Of a stretch of DNA of 61,133 nt, positions 36,141-44,980 are shown piece after piece. The DNA is from an uncultured Bacteroides sp. (GTDB lineage Bacteria; Bacteroidota; Bacteroidia; Bacteroidales; Bacteroidaceae). A program made the position numbers and the translations under genes. The notes below the pieces were generated by a model, which was given only the letters and a program-made list of their open reading frames with translations, made no database searches and was not told where the DNA came from. The DNA is taken from the NCBI GenBank assembly GCA_947074295.1, contig CAMTPC010000006.1, positions 1 through 61,133 of the forward strand. The letters run 5' to 3'. Numbering within the stretch: position 1 is the stretch's first letter; every line of letters starts with the position of its first letter.

Positions 36141-36971
36141 ATGGGAAAATGTAAATATTGCCAGCAAGATGCTGGATGGTTCAGCAGTTCGCACGATGCC
36201 TGCAAACAGAAATTCGAAAACGGCCGTAGTGAAATACTAACCACTCTACGTGATTGCTTTCGCAGAAAAGAAGACTTTTATCTCAGAAAGCCGGCCATTG
36301 AGTCGGCTCTTCGTAGCTCATATATAGACACCCCCAATCGGGAAACTATCTTTCTATCGGCACTCGACGAGGCAGTAGAGCTGTATTTAGACGATGGCAT
36401 CATAGATGCAACCGAGCAAAAGACCATTGCCCGTTTCATTCAGTTCTCGGGCATGAGCCAAGCCAGCCTCAACGTCAACCGTTCATTAGAGAAGATGGTA
36501 CAATCGCAAGTGTTGCAAGATATACTGAATGGTAATAAGCCAGCACCACGTATCACGATTGGTGGTGATTTTCCTTTCCTACTATCCAAAAGCGAATCAT
36601 TGGTATGGCTATTTCGCGATGTTACATTGCACGAACAAAAGGTACAACGCGAATATGTAGGGCGCAGCCGCGGCATCAGTGTCCGCATTGCCCGCGGTGT
36701 CTACTATCGCACGGGGGGCTTTAAAGGCAAACCTGTCGAAACATCCTATATGCAACGCATATCTACGGGCAGCGTTTGCCTGACAGATAAAAACCTCTAT
36801 TATTCTTCGCCCGAAAAAAGCTTTAAGATACCCTACACCAAGATTGTCAGTGTAGAATCGTTCTCGAATGGTGTCAGCATCCAGAAAGATGGCGCTAATA
36901 GCAAACCTGTGTTCCTTGAAGGCATCAATAGCTGGTTTTGCTATAACGTCATTGCCAATTATAAAGATTAA
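36141..36971 (+). CDS. Zinc-finger plus PH/GRAM-like protein of the Ter operon
   Basis: A 276-residue protein of unknown function. It starts with a small zinc knuckle (CKYCQQDAGWFSSSHDAC: C-x2-C, then His and Cys). A helical middle (about 30-135) and a C-terminal beta-rich region (about 145-275) follow, where GSVCLTDKNLYYSSPEKSFKIPY resembles a bacterial PH or GRAM-like fold. Such folds bind lipids or proteins, which would fit recruitment to the SPFH membrane platform. It follows the kinase by 22 nt and precedes the TerB-like gene by 6 nt. I know no named family for the whole protein. Confidence 0.7.
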   Translation: MGKCKYCQQDAGWFSSSHDACKQKFENGRSEILTTLRDCFRRKEDFYLRKPAIESALRSSYIDTPNRETIFLSALDEAVELYLDDGIIDATEQKTIARFIQFSGMSQASLNVNRSLEKMVQSQVLQDILNGNKPAPRITIGGDFPFLLSKSESLVWLFRDVTLHEQKVQREYVGRSRGISVRIARGVYYRTGGFKGKPVETSYMQRISTGSVCLTDKNLYYSSPEKSFKIPYTKIVSVESFSNGVSIQKDGANSKPVFLEGINSWFCYNVIANYKD

Positions 36972-36977
36972 TAACGC

Positions 36978-38378
36978 ATGAAAAAGACAGAGCGCATAGC
37001 ATTAGCACGCATATTTACTGACTTAATAAAGGCCGATTCAGTGATTGATGCTCACGAAATGGAGTGGTTTGCCGCGATAAAAGAACGTTATAATATCACG
37101 AAAGAAGAAGAGGCCGAGGCATCAAAACAGACATTCGCAGGAGCCGTGTCAACACTAGCCACAGCAGATAAGAAAGACAGGGACATGTTCTTAAACGACT
37201 TTGATGACCTAGCTCTAAGTGATGGATTTTGTGCTAAGCAAGAAGCTTTGCTTATGATAGCCCTTTACTATGCGCTTACAGATGATTATATTGACACCAG
37301 CGAAGTCATCTCTATCGAGAGCCCACTGATACATATCGAGGACACGCAAATAATCTATATCGAATCGCGTAAAGACGAGAGGTATAATGAAGAAATAGAG
37401 AAAGATTATCGCCAAATATCAAAAGAAATAAAAGTATCCGGATTCAGCTTCGTATATATACCCTATATAATAGAACATTATAAGAACACACCATTCCCAC
37501 TATTCCAACAGATCGTATCCTTCTTGGCGCCTCATTTGGCAGAAGACATCGTGGCTGATCTAATTCAACACTTGACTACGATGAGCACACCCGAGTTTTG
37601 TAAGGATCAGCTTTGCAACAAGCTAGGTATGTCGTCTCTTCGCGAAACCAATCCATCGCTACTTATCAAAGTGGGCGATACATTTGCCAATGAGAAGCTG
37701 TTTACCAATTTCCTTAAAATAGAGATCCATGACACTGTGTTGCAGACTGTACAAAAGTTTCTAGATAGGTTTATGGAAATGCAAAGCTCAGACACCATCG
37801 TCATTAAAAACATTGAAGAGAGTGCAGGGCAATTCCTCTATCACGGTTTCTACAAACAGCTTTTCGATATCTATTTGCTTCGCAGCAGTATTCGTAGTAC
37901 AGTTTTGGTCGATCCCTACAAAGAATCTATAACACTACCCGAACTGCATACACCGATCAATGGATTGCATCGACGCGAGAAGGCCTTATACACGCTATTT
38001 CTTATCGAGTCAGCTCATGGAGGTGTGAATTTCAACTACCCTGAATCGAGCAACCAGATTAATGCCTATAATAAACGGATGAAGCAAATCCAGGAAAAGT
38101 ACAACATCATATACGAATGGTTTGGAGGAGAATCAGGAAAAGCGCCCAATCTGGAGCAGCCCGAAATCCGACGTCCTATGATTAGCTGCATCAAACGCTG
38201 TATCAACAAGATTGACGACATACTTCATCATGCAGATGATTATACTGTAATAAAGAATAGCTTTGGCCATTTCTGTATCAACCTGGAGGAAGATTTACTC
38301 TTCATCATAGATAGTAAAACAGGAGAAAAGACTCCGCTATTTCATTCTGAGTTTTATAAGAAATTGATGCAAGGATAA
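36978..38378 (+). CDS. TerB-like domain protein with uncharacterised C-terminal region
   Basis: A 466-residue protein. The N-terminal 140 residues are helical with a TerB-type pattern (LIKADSVIDAHEMEWFAAI, LALSDGFCAKQEALLMIALYYALTD), a fold that binds metals and associates with Ter systems. The remaining 320 residues are unassigned. Within them, GLHRREKALYTLFLIES...NAYNKRMKQIQEKY...IRRPMISCIKRCINKI reminds me of a helical domain found in several uncharacterised Bacteroidota proteins, but I hold that loosely. It is the last gene of the operon, with no terminator visible before the operator and promoter of the calcium ATPase. Confidence 0.65.
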   Translation: MKKTERIALARIFTDLIKADSVIDAHEMEWFAAIKERYNITKEEEAEASKQTFAGAVSTLATADKKDRDMFLNDFDDLALSDGFCAKQEALLMIALYYALTDDYIDTSEVISIESPLIHIEDTQIIYIESRKDERYNEEIEKDYRQISKEIKVSGFSFVYIPYIIEHYKNTPFPLFQQIVSFLAPHLAEDIVADLIQHLTTMSTPEFCKDQLCNKLGMSSLRETNPSLLIKVGDTFANEKLFTNFLKIEIHDTVLQTVQKFLDRFMEMQSSDTIVIKNIEESAGQFLYHGFYKQLFDIYLLRSSIRSTVLVDPYKESITLPELHTPINGLHRREKALYTLFLIESAHGGVNFNYPESSNQINAYNKRMKQIQEKYNIIYEWFGGESGKAPNLEQPEIRRPMISCIKRCINKIDDILHHADDYTVIKNSFGHFCINLEEDLLFIIDSKTGEKTPLFHSEFYKKLMQG

Positions 38379-38389
38379 ACAATTACCGT

Positions 38390-38405
38390 GTTGCAATGTT
38401 GCAAC
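38390..38405 (+). promoter_or_regulatory. Dyad operator candidate GTTGCAA-TG-TTGCAAC (copy 2)
   Basis: A perfect 7-2-7 dyad. Its first 15 bases are the reverse complement of 27469-27483. It ends 71 nt before the -7 box at 38477, almost exactly the geometry of copy 1. Confidence 0.5.
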
Positions 38406-38476
38406 TAATAGCTTATCTACAGAATACTTTTTATTTATAATATTCTCATTCGATCAACCATATTCTTATCAAGCTC

Positions 38477-38484
38477 TATATTTG
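38477..38484 (+). promoter_or_regulatory. -7 box for the calcium ATPase gene
   Basis: TATATTTG is an exact TAnnTTTG match, 74 nt upstream of the ATG at 38559. No exact -33 TTTG at standard spacing. Confidence 0.55.
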
Positions 38485-38558
38485 CAGCTTTAAAAATAAG
38501 GATGACAAAGCATTAATCATATAATTCATAACTACAAACCAATAAACTAAGTATTTAA

Positions 38559-41255
38559 ATGGAACAAAAAAAACACTATGTCGGTCTCACCGATGCCGAG
38601 GTGCTGAAAAGCCGGGAAGAACATGGCGTAAACATCCTGACTCCACCCGAGAAAGAGCCACTTTGGAAGAAGTTTCTAGAGAAGTTTGGCGATCCACTTA
38701 TCATCATCTTGCTTATTGCAGGTGTATTGTCCATCTGTATCTCATTCTATGAATTCTTTGGCCTAGGGCACGGTGGCGCGGTTTTTTTCGAGCCGATAGG
38801 TATCTTCGTGGCTATCTTATTGGCCACAGGATTGGCTTTTATCTTCGAGTTGAAAGCAGATAAAGAGTTCGCTATCCTCAACCAAGTAAATGATGACGAG
38901 GCGGTCCGTGTGATTCGCAATGGCAATACCATCGAGGTGCCTCGCAAGGATGTGGTAGTGGGCGATATCGTGATCATCGGCACAGGCGACGAAGTGCCTG
39001 CCGATGGTGAGTTGTTAGAAGCCGTTACACTGCACGTAGATGAGTCGTCTTTGACAGGCGAACCTGTTTGTACCAAAACCACCAATCCCGCTGAGTTTGA
39101 TAAAGAGGCTACTTTTGCTTCCGATCATGTGATGAAAGGCACCAAGGTAATGGAAGGTCACGGTATTTTCCAAGTGACTGCCGTAGGCGACCATACAGAA
39201 AACGGAAAAGTATTTGAAGCGGCTCAGATTGACGATAGCGTGAAAACGCCTCTCAACGAACAGCTAGACCGTTTAGCCGATATGATTACCAAAGTGAGCT
39301 ACGTGATTGCCGGCCTCATCATAGTGGGTCGTTTGTTCATGTACTTCTCGGGCGATGTATTTGCTGCAAATGGTTTTGTTTGGGTTGATTTCTTAGGCTA
39401 TTTCCTACAAACGGTGATGATTGCCGTGACGTTGATTGTAGTAGCTGTTCCCGAAGGACTTCCAATGGCTGTGACATTAAGTTTGGCTTACAGCATGCGT
39501 CGTATGCTCAAGACCAACAATTTGGTACGCAAGATGCATGCTTGCGAAACGATGGGTGCTACAACTGTGATCTGTACCGATAAGACTGGTACACTGACCC
39601 AAAACCAGATGAACATCTATCAAACCAATTTCTATGCGTTGAAAGATCAGAAATTGGGCAATGACGAAATGAGTCATCTTATAGAAGAAGGTATCGCTGT
39701 CAACTCTACCGCTTCGCTCGACCTCTCCAATCCAGAGAAAGCCAAAGTATTGGGCAATCCTACTGAAGGTGCGCTGCTCTTATGGCTCAAAGAAAAAGGT
39801 ATAAACTATCTTCCATTAAAAGAAGATACCACCCGTGTTGAAGAACTTCCTTTCAGCACCGAGCGCAAATATATGGCGACTATTGTCGATTCTCCACTTA
39901 TCGGTAAACGTGTACTCTATGTAAAAGGTGCACCCGAGATCGTTTATGCGCTGTGCAAATCCACAGCCGGCAATGTCAGCAAAACAGAGATTGACAGCCA
40001 GCTTTTAGGTTATCAAAATCAAGCCATGCGTACATTGGGCTTTGCTTATCAAATATTAAGCGAGGGTGATAAGACGATCGAAGACCATAAAGTTGTGGCC
40101 GACAACCTGGAGTTCCTAGGTATCGTGGCTATCTCCGACCCTGTGCGCGAAGATGTTCCTCCCGCTGTTACCGAGTGTATCAATGCAGGTATTGGTGTGA
40201 AGATTGTTACCGGTGATACTCCAGGAACTGCCAAAGAAATTGGTCGCCAAATTGGTCTTTGGAGCGATGCCGATACGGATAAGAATATCATTACTGGCCC
40301 TGAATTTGCGGCATTATCTGACGAAGAACTAAAAGCCCGTATCCACGATCTGAAGATCATTTCGCGTGCTCGACCCATGGACAAGAAACGCTTAGTGGAA
40401 ACCTTGCAGGGCGAAAACGAAGTAGTAGCCGTTACGGGCGATGGTACCAATGATGCTCCAGCTTTAAAGGCAGCTCATGTGGGTCTATCGATGGGTGATG
40501 GTACTTCTGTAGCTAAGGAGGCCAGCGATATCACCATCATCGACAACTCGTTCAGCAGTATCGGCCGTGCCGTGATGTGGGGTCGTTCACTCTATAAGAA
40601 CATACAGCGTTTCATCCTGTTCCAGCTCACCGTGAACGTAGCTGCCTGTTTAATTGTACTTGCTGGTGCTTTCATGGGTACCGAGTCGCCGCTGACGGTG
40701 ACACAGATGTTGTGGGTGAACCTTATTATGGATACCTTCGCAGCTATGGCTTTGGCTTCACTGCCTCCATCGGATAGTGTGATGCGCGAGAATCCACGCG
40801 ATAGAAATGCGCATATCATCAGTCGCCCCATGCGTTGGGACATCATTGGTGTAGGCGGTTTCTTCTTCTTCCTATTATTGGCACTTCTTTATATCTTCCA
40901 GCACGCTAATATCGAATCGATGAGTGGCTTGGCACAAATCACTTTGGGCTATGGACAAGCCGAGCTAACCCCTTATGAGCTTAGTATGTTCTTCACTATC
41001 TTCGTGATGTTGCAGTTCTGGAACCTATTCAATGCACGTGCTTTCCAAACAGGCAAGTCGGCTTTCCACTTCAAAGGTTGCAAAGGCTTCTTGCTGATTT
41101 CGATGCTTATCATCATTGGTCAAGTCATCATCGTAAGCTTTGGTGGCGATATGTTCAATGTAGTTCCGTTGAAATTTATCGATTGGATTATCATCATCGC
41201 ATCTACCTCAGTAGTGCTCTGGGTAGGCGAATTGATTCGTATCTTTAAGAAATAA
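38559..41255 (+). CDS. PMCA-type calcium-translocating P-type ATPase
   Basis: An 898-residue P2-type ATPase that exports or sequesters calcium using ATP. It has an N-terminal cation-ATPase segment, helices near 45-100, the actuator motif SLTGEPV, the ion-site helix VPEGLPMAVTLSLAY, the phosphorylation site CTDKTGTLTQ (Asp341), GDTPGTAKEIG, the hinge GDGTNDAPAL and four to six C-terminal helices including NLIMDTFAAMALAS. The length and PEGL motif fit plasma-membrane calcium pumps. It follows the Ter operon by 180 nt with its own promoter and shares an upstream dyad with the SPFH unit. Calcium-binding TerD proteins beside a calcium pump suggest a common calcium theme. Confidence 0.93.
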   Translation: MEQKKHYVGLTDAEVLKSREEHGVNILTPPEKEPLWKKFLEKFGDPLIIILLIAGVLSICISFYEFFGLGHGGAVFFEPIGIFVAILLATGLAFIFELKADKEFAILNQVNDDEAVRVIRNGNTIEVPRKDVVVGDIVIIGTGDEVPADGELLEAVTLHVDESSLTGEPVCTKTTNPAEFDKEATFASDHVMKGTKVMEGHGIFQVTAVGDHTENGKVFEAAQIDDSVKTPLNEQLDRLADMITKVSYVIAGLIIVGRLFMYFSGDVFAANGFVWVDFLGYFLQTVMIAVTLIVVAVPEGLPMAVTLSLAYSMRRMLKTNNLVRKMHACETMGATTVICTDKTGTLTQNQMNIYQTNFYALKDQKLGNDEMSHLIEEGIAVNSTASLDLSNPEKAKVLGNPTEGALLLWLKEKGINYLPLKEDTTRVEELPFSTERKYMATIVDSPLIGKRVLYVKGAPEIVYALCKSTAGNVSKTEIDSQLLGYQNQAMRTLGFAYQILSEGDKTIEDHKVVADNLEFLGIVAISDPVREDVPPAVTECINAGIGVKIVTGDTPGTAKEIGRQIGLWSDADTDKNIITGPEFAALSDEELKARIHDLKIISRARPMDKKRLVETLQGENEVVAVTGDGTNDAPALKAAHVGLSMGDGTSVAKEASDITIIDNSFSSIGRAVMWGRSLYKNIQRFILFQLTVNVAACLIVLAGAFMGTESPLTVTQMLWVNLIMDTFAAMALASLPPSDSVMRENPRDRNAHIISRPMRWDIIGVGGFFFFLLLALLYIFQHANIESMSGLAQITLGYGQAELTPYELSMFFTIFVMLQFWNLFNARAFQTGKSAFHFKGCKGFLLISMLIIIGQVIIVSFGGDMFNVVPLKFIDWIIIIASTSVVLWVGELIRIFKK

Positions 41256-41278
41256 GTCTTTATTCTATACCCCAGACC

Positions 41279-41320
41279 AAGTCCAGATTTACCTCACCAG
41301 GTATGTCTGGACTTTCTGTT
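41279..41320 (+). terminator. Terminator after the calcium ATPase gene
   Basis: AAGTCCAGA pairs with TCTGGACTT, and inside them TACCT pairs with AGGTA. A short T-rich stretch follows. Confidence 0.75.
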
Positions 41321-41389
41321 TGTAGACCATCAAACTTTTCTTTCCGCCTGCTGTTTCTATTTATAGATCTTCATTTAAACCTATAAGCT

Positions 41390-41692
41390 ATGCGCCCTTT
41401 AAAAATAGTAATGGCCATATTATTGTTACTCTGTCTTTTACCCATGCCCTATGGATATTATATGTTTATACGCGTTATGGGGATGTTTGGATTTGGCCTA
41501 TTGGCCTGGCTCTATTTCAAACAGAAAAACGAGTTATTTGGAATCATCTTTACTTTTCTTACTATTCTTTTCCAACCCTTTGTAAAGATTGCTTTAGGAA
41601 GAGGGTTCTGGAGTGTCATCGATGTCATAGTCGCTATTTTTCTTCTCATCCTAGCCTTCAACAAAAGCAACATTAAGAAAAATAATCAATAA
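41390..41692 (+). CDS. Small membrane protein (DUF6804-like)
   Basis: A 100-residue protein with about four membrane helices (MAILLLLCLLPMPYG, MGMFGFGLLAWLYF, FGIIFTFLTILFQPF, VIDVIVAIFLLILAF). The pattern LCLLPMPYGYY...LFQPFVKIALGR resembles a small Bacteroidota family I recall as DUF6804, function unknown. It stands alone between the terminator of the ATPase gene and the pseudogene region, 134 nt after the ATPase stop. Confidence 0.65.
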   Translation: MRPLKIVMAILLLLCLLPMPYGYYMFIRVMGMFGFGLLAWLYFKQKNELFGIIFTFLTILFQPFVKIALGRGFWSVIDVIVAIFLLILAFNKSNIKKNNQ

Positions 41693-41765
41693 ATATCGTA
41701 ATCTGTCACAATAGTAAGTAGCTATAAGCAAATAAACATCTTTACTTTCTCATTGTTGGAGTATC

Positions 41766-41773
41766 TTTGCAAC
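41766..41773 (+). promoter_or_regulatory. -7 box for the first lipoprotein pseudogene
   Basis: A TATCTTTG motif (exact TAnnTTTG, within gtatctttgcaacc) lies about 23 nt before the ATG at 41796, so the dead gene keeps a promoter-like element. Coordinates may be off by a few bases. Confidence 0.4.
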
Positions 41774-41795
41774 CGTAAGTTTAATCTACAAAACA

Positions 41796-42492
41796 ATGAG
41801 AAAAAATATTCTACTCACACTTTTCTTTCTGCATGCTCCTAGCTTTCTTTTCTTGCCAAGACAATGAAGATAAGGTAGAACTATCCACAGAAACCAGTTT
41901 TTTAGTAAAATCGGTAACTGTACACAATGCTACCGACAATATAACGTCATTGAAAGAGTATTTCTATGATTCACAAAATCGCCTTGTTAAAGAGGTGCAT
42001 AGCCTAGGTTATAATTTGACTTACGAATACGGCGAAAACACCATCACCCAAAGGGAGTATAATAATGACGAACAAGTATATATCAATGTATATACGTTGG
42101 AAAACAATCGTATTGTCTATGACAATCCACAGCCTGTAGATTTTTACAGATACTATACTTATGATGATAATGACCTGTTATTGTTTATCAAAATTGACGA
42201 CAATTCTATATTGACTTATACCTGAGCAGATAACAATATCAGCAGTCAGAAATACAGTTTTAGCACTATTTTTTATTTTGAATACACCTCTACTCCTCGG
42301 AAGGTAAATTACGACTCTATATTGGGTATATCGCTTGGATATCAAGGCAACATTAACAAAAAACTGATCAACAAAGTTACATTTGAGGATTCTTCTCCAG
42401 CAATAATTATCACATATGAATTAGGTCGCCTAATAGTAATTTCTCACAACAAGGATGGTAAATTAGAGCGTACTTATACATTGAGTTATTAA
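41796..42492 (+). pseudogene. Lipoprotein pseudogene 1 (frameshift plus nonsense)
   Basis: The gene starts at 41796 with MRKNILLTLFF but shifts frame inside the signal peptide. Removing one T near 41823 would restore MRKNILLTLFFCMLLAFFSC, a perfect lipoprotein signal (the second-frame part starts at 41833). An in-frame TGA at 42223-42225, where TGG would read LTYTWADNN, cuts it again. The frame then runs open to a stop at 42490-42492 and ends in KLERTYTLSY. The body contains YFYDSQNRLVKEV, a YD-repeat-like motif seen in extracellular Bacteroidota lipoproteins. A damaged paralogue follows directly. Confidence 0.7.
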
Positions 42493-42525
42493 TCCTCTTG
42501 TTCGTATTCTTAACCTACACACATC

Positions 42526-42549
42526 ATTAGTTCTGATATTAGAACTAAT
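42526..42549 (+). terminator. Hairpin between the two pseudogenes
   Basis: ATTAGTTCT pairs with AGAACTAAT (9 bp, 6-nt loop). No clean T-run. Probably the old terminator of pseudogene 1. Confidence 0.45.
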
Positions 42550-42562
42550 CGGTTTATAAAAA

Positions 42563-43072
42563 CATTTATGGGCTATTGCAACTATTACACCAGATATAAG
42601 CTTTCTAGCAAAAACTATCACTACACACCATATAAATTTCAATATCACTGAAACGTGTGAATGTACATACGATAGTCAAAACAGATTGATAAGTGAGATT
42701 AATTCCTGGCGAAAGTCGTCTTACGAATTCAATAGCTATGGCGAGCTCATAAAGCGTTATCTAGATAGTGATAGCATTGAGCAAAGAGAATGGGCCAATG
42801 GTTATTTGATGATCCGAAAAGTATCTTATATGGATGTTACTATGTTTTTCGAATACACAGATATTCCTATTACTAGCAACTTCGAACCGTTTTCCTTTGT
42901 CATACCAGATTTTATGGGAATGAAAAACAAAGACTACAACAGTAAAGCAGGCTATGAAGATAGTAATAATACATTCTCTTTCACGTATGAGATGGACAAT
43001 ATAGGACGCCCTGTCACTATCCACATATACTTAAATATTATGCTTAGCACCATCTATACATTGAATTATTGA
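42563..43072 (+). pseudogene. Lipoprotein pseudogene 2 (5' truncated paralogue)
   Basis: The open frame runs from just after a stop near 42560 to 43072 but has no signal peptide and no good ATG at its start (a TTG occurs at 42686). Its residues LAKTITTHHINFNITE and YDSQNRLISEINS align with LVKSVTVHNATDNITS and YDSQNRLVKEVHS of pseudogene 1, and both end in a TLxY motif. It is therefore a tandem copy that has lost its 5' end. Not expected to be exported or functional. Confidence 0.6.
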
Positions 43073-43405
43073 TTTCGCCATTACATCTTAGGCCCTAATC
43101 GAATGATTGGATATTAAAGTTCTGGCTTTTTATTCTGGAAATCATGTTCAAACCACTGTTTCATATATTTACGAGATATTAAAAACAGTAGTTTCTTATC
43201 AAATAACCTTCACGAGTTGAACAATTTCCGCCCAAATCACATTTATTATTGGTGTTTTTGGGTGAAAATAGGTTGAATAGACAACGATTGCCCTTATCAT
43301 AAAGGCTAAATGGCTGACAATTACTATTGTTAGCTATATTTGCTATTATAGATCAAATCAACTACTTTTGCAAAGTTTAAAAACAGGCTATACAGAAGAA
43401 AAGGA
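43073..43405 (+). other. Intergenic region upstream of the GH3 gene
   Basis: No gene. It holds a weak hairpin CCCAAA...TTTGGG at 43231-43262 and a good promoter at 43339-43370. Confidence 0.55.
43339..43370 (+). promoter_or_regulatory. Promoter of the GH3 gene
   Basis: TTTG at 43339-43342 and TACTTTTG at 43363-43370, 20 nt apart. This is the best complete Bacteroidales-type promoter in the window. It ends 35 nt before the ATG. Confidence 0.7.
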
Positions 43406-44917
43406 ATGGATATAACCAAGATAATTAAACCGATGTTTAATGCGCGCCTCAAGGAGATTGACTTATACGCCAGTCGTCCTGGCGAAATACAGCAAGGCGT
43501 ATTGCGACATCTGTTAGCTACAGCGGCAACTACCGAATGGGGTAAAAAGCATGATTATAAATCAATCCGCACTTATGACGACTTTAAAGCACGTGTGCCG
43601 TTGCAGACTTACGATGACATAAAGCCATGGGTAGAGCGTTTACGTGCAGGCGAGCAGAATTTGCTTTGGCCATCTGAGATCAAATGGTTTGCCAAATCTT
43701 CGGGAACGACTAATGATAAAAGCAAGTTCCTACCAGTAAGCAAGGAGTCACTTAAAGATATACACTATAAAGGCGGGCAGGATGCTGTAGCTCTTTACTT
43801 CCGCAACAATCCCAATAGCCGATTCTTCTCGGGCAAAGGATTGATACTAGGGGGTAGTCATAGCCCCAATCTGAATTCAAACCATAGCTTGGTAGGCGAT
43901 TTATCAGCTATCCTTATCCAGAACGTAAATCCTATCGTTAATCTGGTGCGGGTACCTAGCAAGAAGATTGCTTTGATGGACGAGTGGGAAACCAAAATTG
44001 AAGCTATAGCAAACAGCACCATCAATAAAGATGTGACCAATCTTTCTGGCGTACCATCATGGATGCTGGTATTGATCAAAAGAGTTTTAGAAAAAACCGG
44101 AAAATCATCTTTGGAAGAGGTTTGGCCCAATCTAGAAGTATTCTTCCATGGCGGTGTAGCTTTCACCCCCTACCGTGAGCAATACAAGCAGGTTATCAAA
44201 TCATCGGCCATGCACTATGTTGAAACCTACAATGCATCCGAAGGCTATTTTGGTACGCAAGATGACTTATCTGACCCTTCTATGCTTTTAATGATTGATT
44301 ATGGTATTTTTTACGAGTTCATTCCTATCGAAGAGCTTGAAAAAGAGAATCCCAAAACTTGCTGCCTGGACGAAGTAGAAATAGGTAAGAACTATGCTAT
44401 CGTCATTTCTACATCTTGTGGTTTATGGCGATACATCATAGGTGACACCGTGAAATTCTCCTCCAAAAAACCTTATAAATTTGTCATCACAGGCCGCACC
44501 AAGCATTTTATCAATGCCTTTGGCGAAGAGCTGATCGTAGACAATGCTGAGAAGGGCTTGGCCAAAGCTTGTGCCGAAACGGGCGCTCAGGTATGCGAAT
44601 ACTCCGCTGCTCCTGTCTTTATGGACCGCAATGCTAAGTGCAGGCATCAATGGCTCATTGAGTTTGCCAAGATGCCTAGTTCTATTGACGACTTCGCTCA
44701 TATCTTGGATCTCACATTAAAGGAGGTGAACTCTGATTATGAAGCTAAACGCTGGAAAAACATCGCGTTACAACCATTGGAAGTAATAGTTGCACGTCAA
44801 GGTTTGTTCCACGATTGGCTAGCAGGTAGGGGTAAGCTAGGTGGGCAGCACAAAGTGCCGCGCCTCAGCAACAACCGCGAGTATATAGATGAAATGCTGA
44901 ACCTAAACAGTCGATAA
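43406..44917 (+). CDS. GH3-family acyl-adenylate-forming enzyme
   Basis: A 503-residue protein of the GH3 family, named after plant auxin-amido synthetases. Family motifs are visible: the ATP loop KSSGTTNDKSKFLPVS (about 97-113), YNASEGYFG (about 276-284) and the third motif LWRYIIGDTVKF. Plant members adenylate a carboxylic acid and join it to an amino acid. The substrate of bacterial homologues is not known to me. It has its own promoter and is flanked by pseudogenes and by convergent mnmA, so context gives no help. Confidence 0.88.
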   Translation: MDITKIIKPMFNARLKEIDLYASRPGEIQQGVLRHLLATAATTEWGKKHDYKSIRTYDDFKARVPLQTYDDIKPWVERLRAGEQNLLWPSEIKWFAKSSGTTNDKSKFLPVSKESLKDIHYKGGQDAVALYFRNNPNSRFFSGKGLILGGSHSPNLNSNHSLVGDLSAILIQNVNPIVNLVRVPSKKIALMDEWETKIEAIANSTINKDVTNLSGVPSWMLVLIKRVLEKTGKSSLEEVWPNLEVFFHGGVAFTPYREQYKQVIKSSAMHYVETYNASEGYFGTQDDLSDPSMLLMIDYGIFYEFIPIEELEKENPKTCCLDEVEIGKNYAIVISTSCGLWRYIIGDTVKFSSKKPYKFVITGRTKHFINAFGEELIVDNAEKGLAKACAETGAQVCEYSAAPVFMDRNAKCRHQWLIEFAKMPSSIDDFAHILDLTLKEVNSDYEAKRWKNIALQPLEVIVARQGLFHDWLAGRGKLGGQHKVPRLSNNREYIDEMLNLNSR

Positions 44918-44980
44918 ATAATAACTTCTCAATAAACGGATAGTTTCCCCTAGGGTAGCTATCCGTTTATTATTTCTAGC

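Noticed and set aside
27469..38405. The 15-nt inverted repeats flanking the Ter operon as ends of a transposon or island
   Set aside because: No transposase, integrase, target duplication or composition change is seen, and the copies sit at matched distances from two promoters, which fits operators better. The division cluster next door shows no insertion scar.
41796..42492. Programmed frameshift in an intact lipoprotein gene
   Set aside because: The shift falls inside the signal peptide and a separate nonsense codon follows; neither has slippery-site or stimulatory structure. A pseudogene is simpler.
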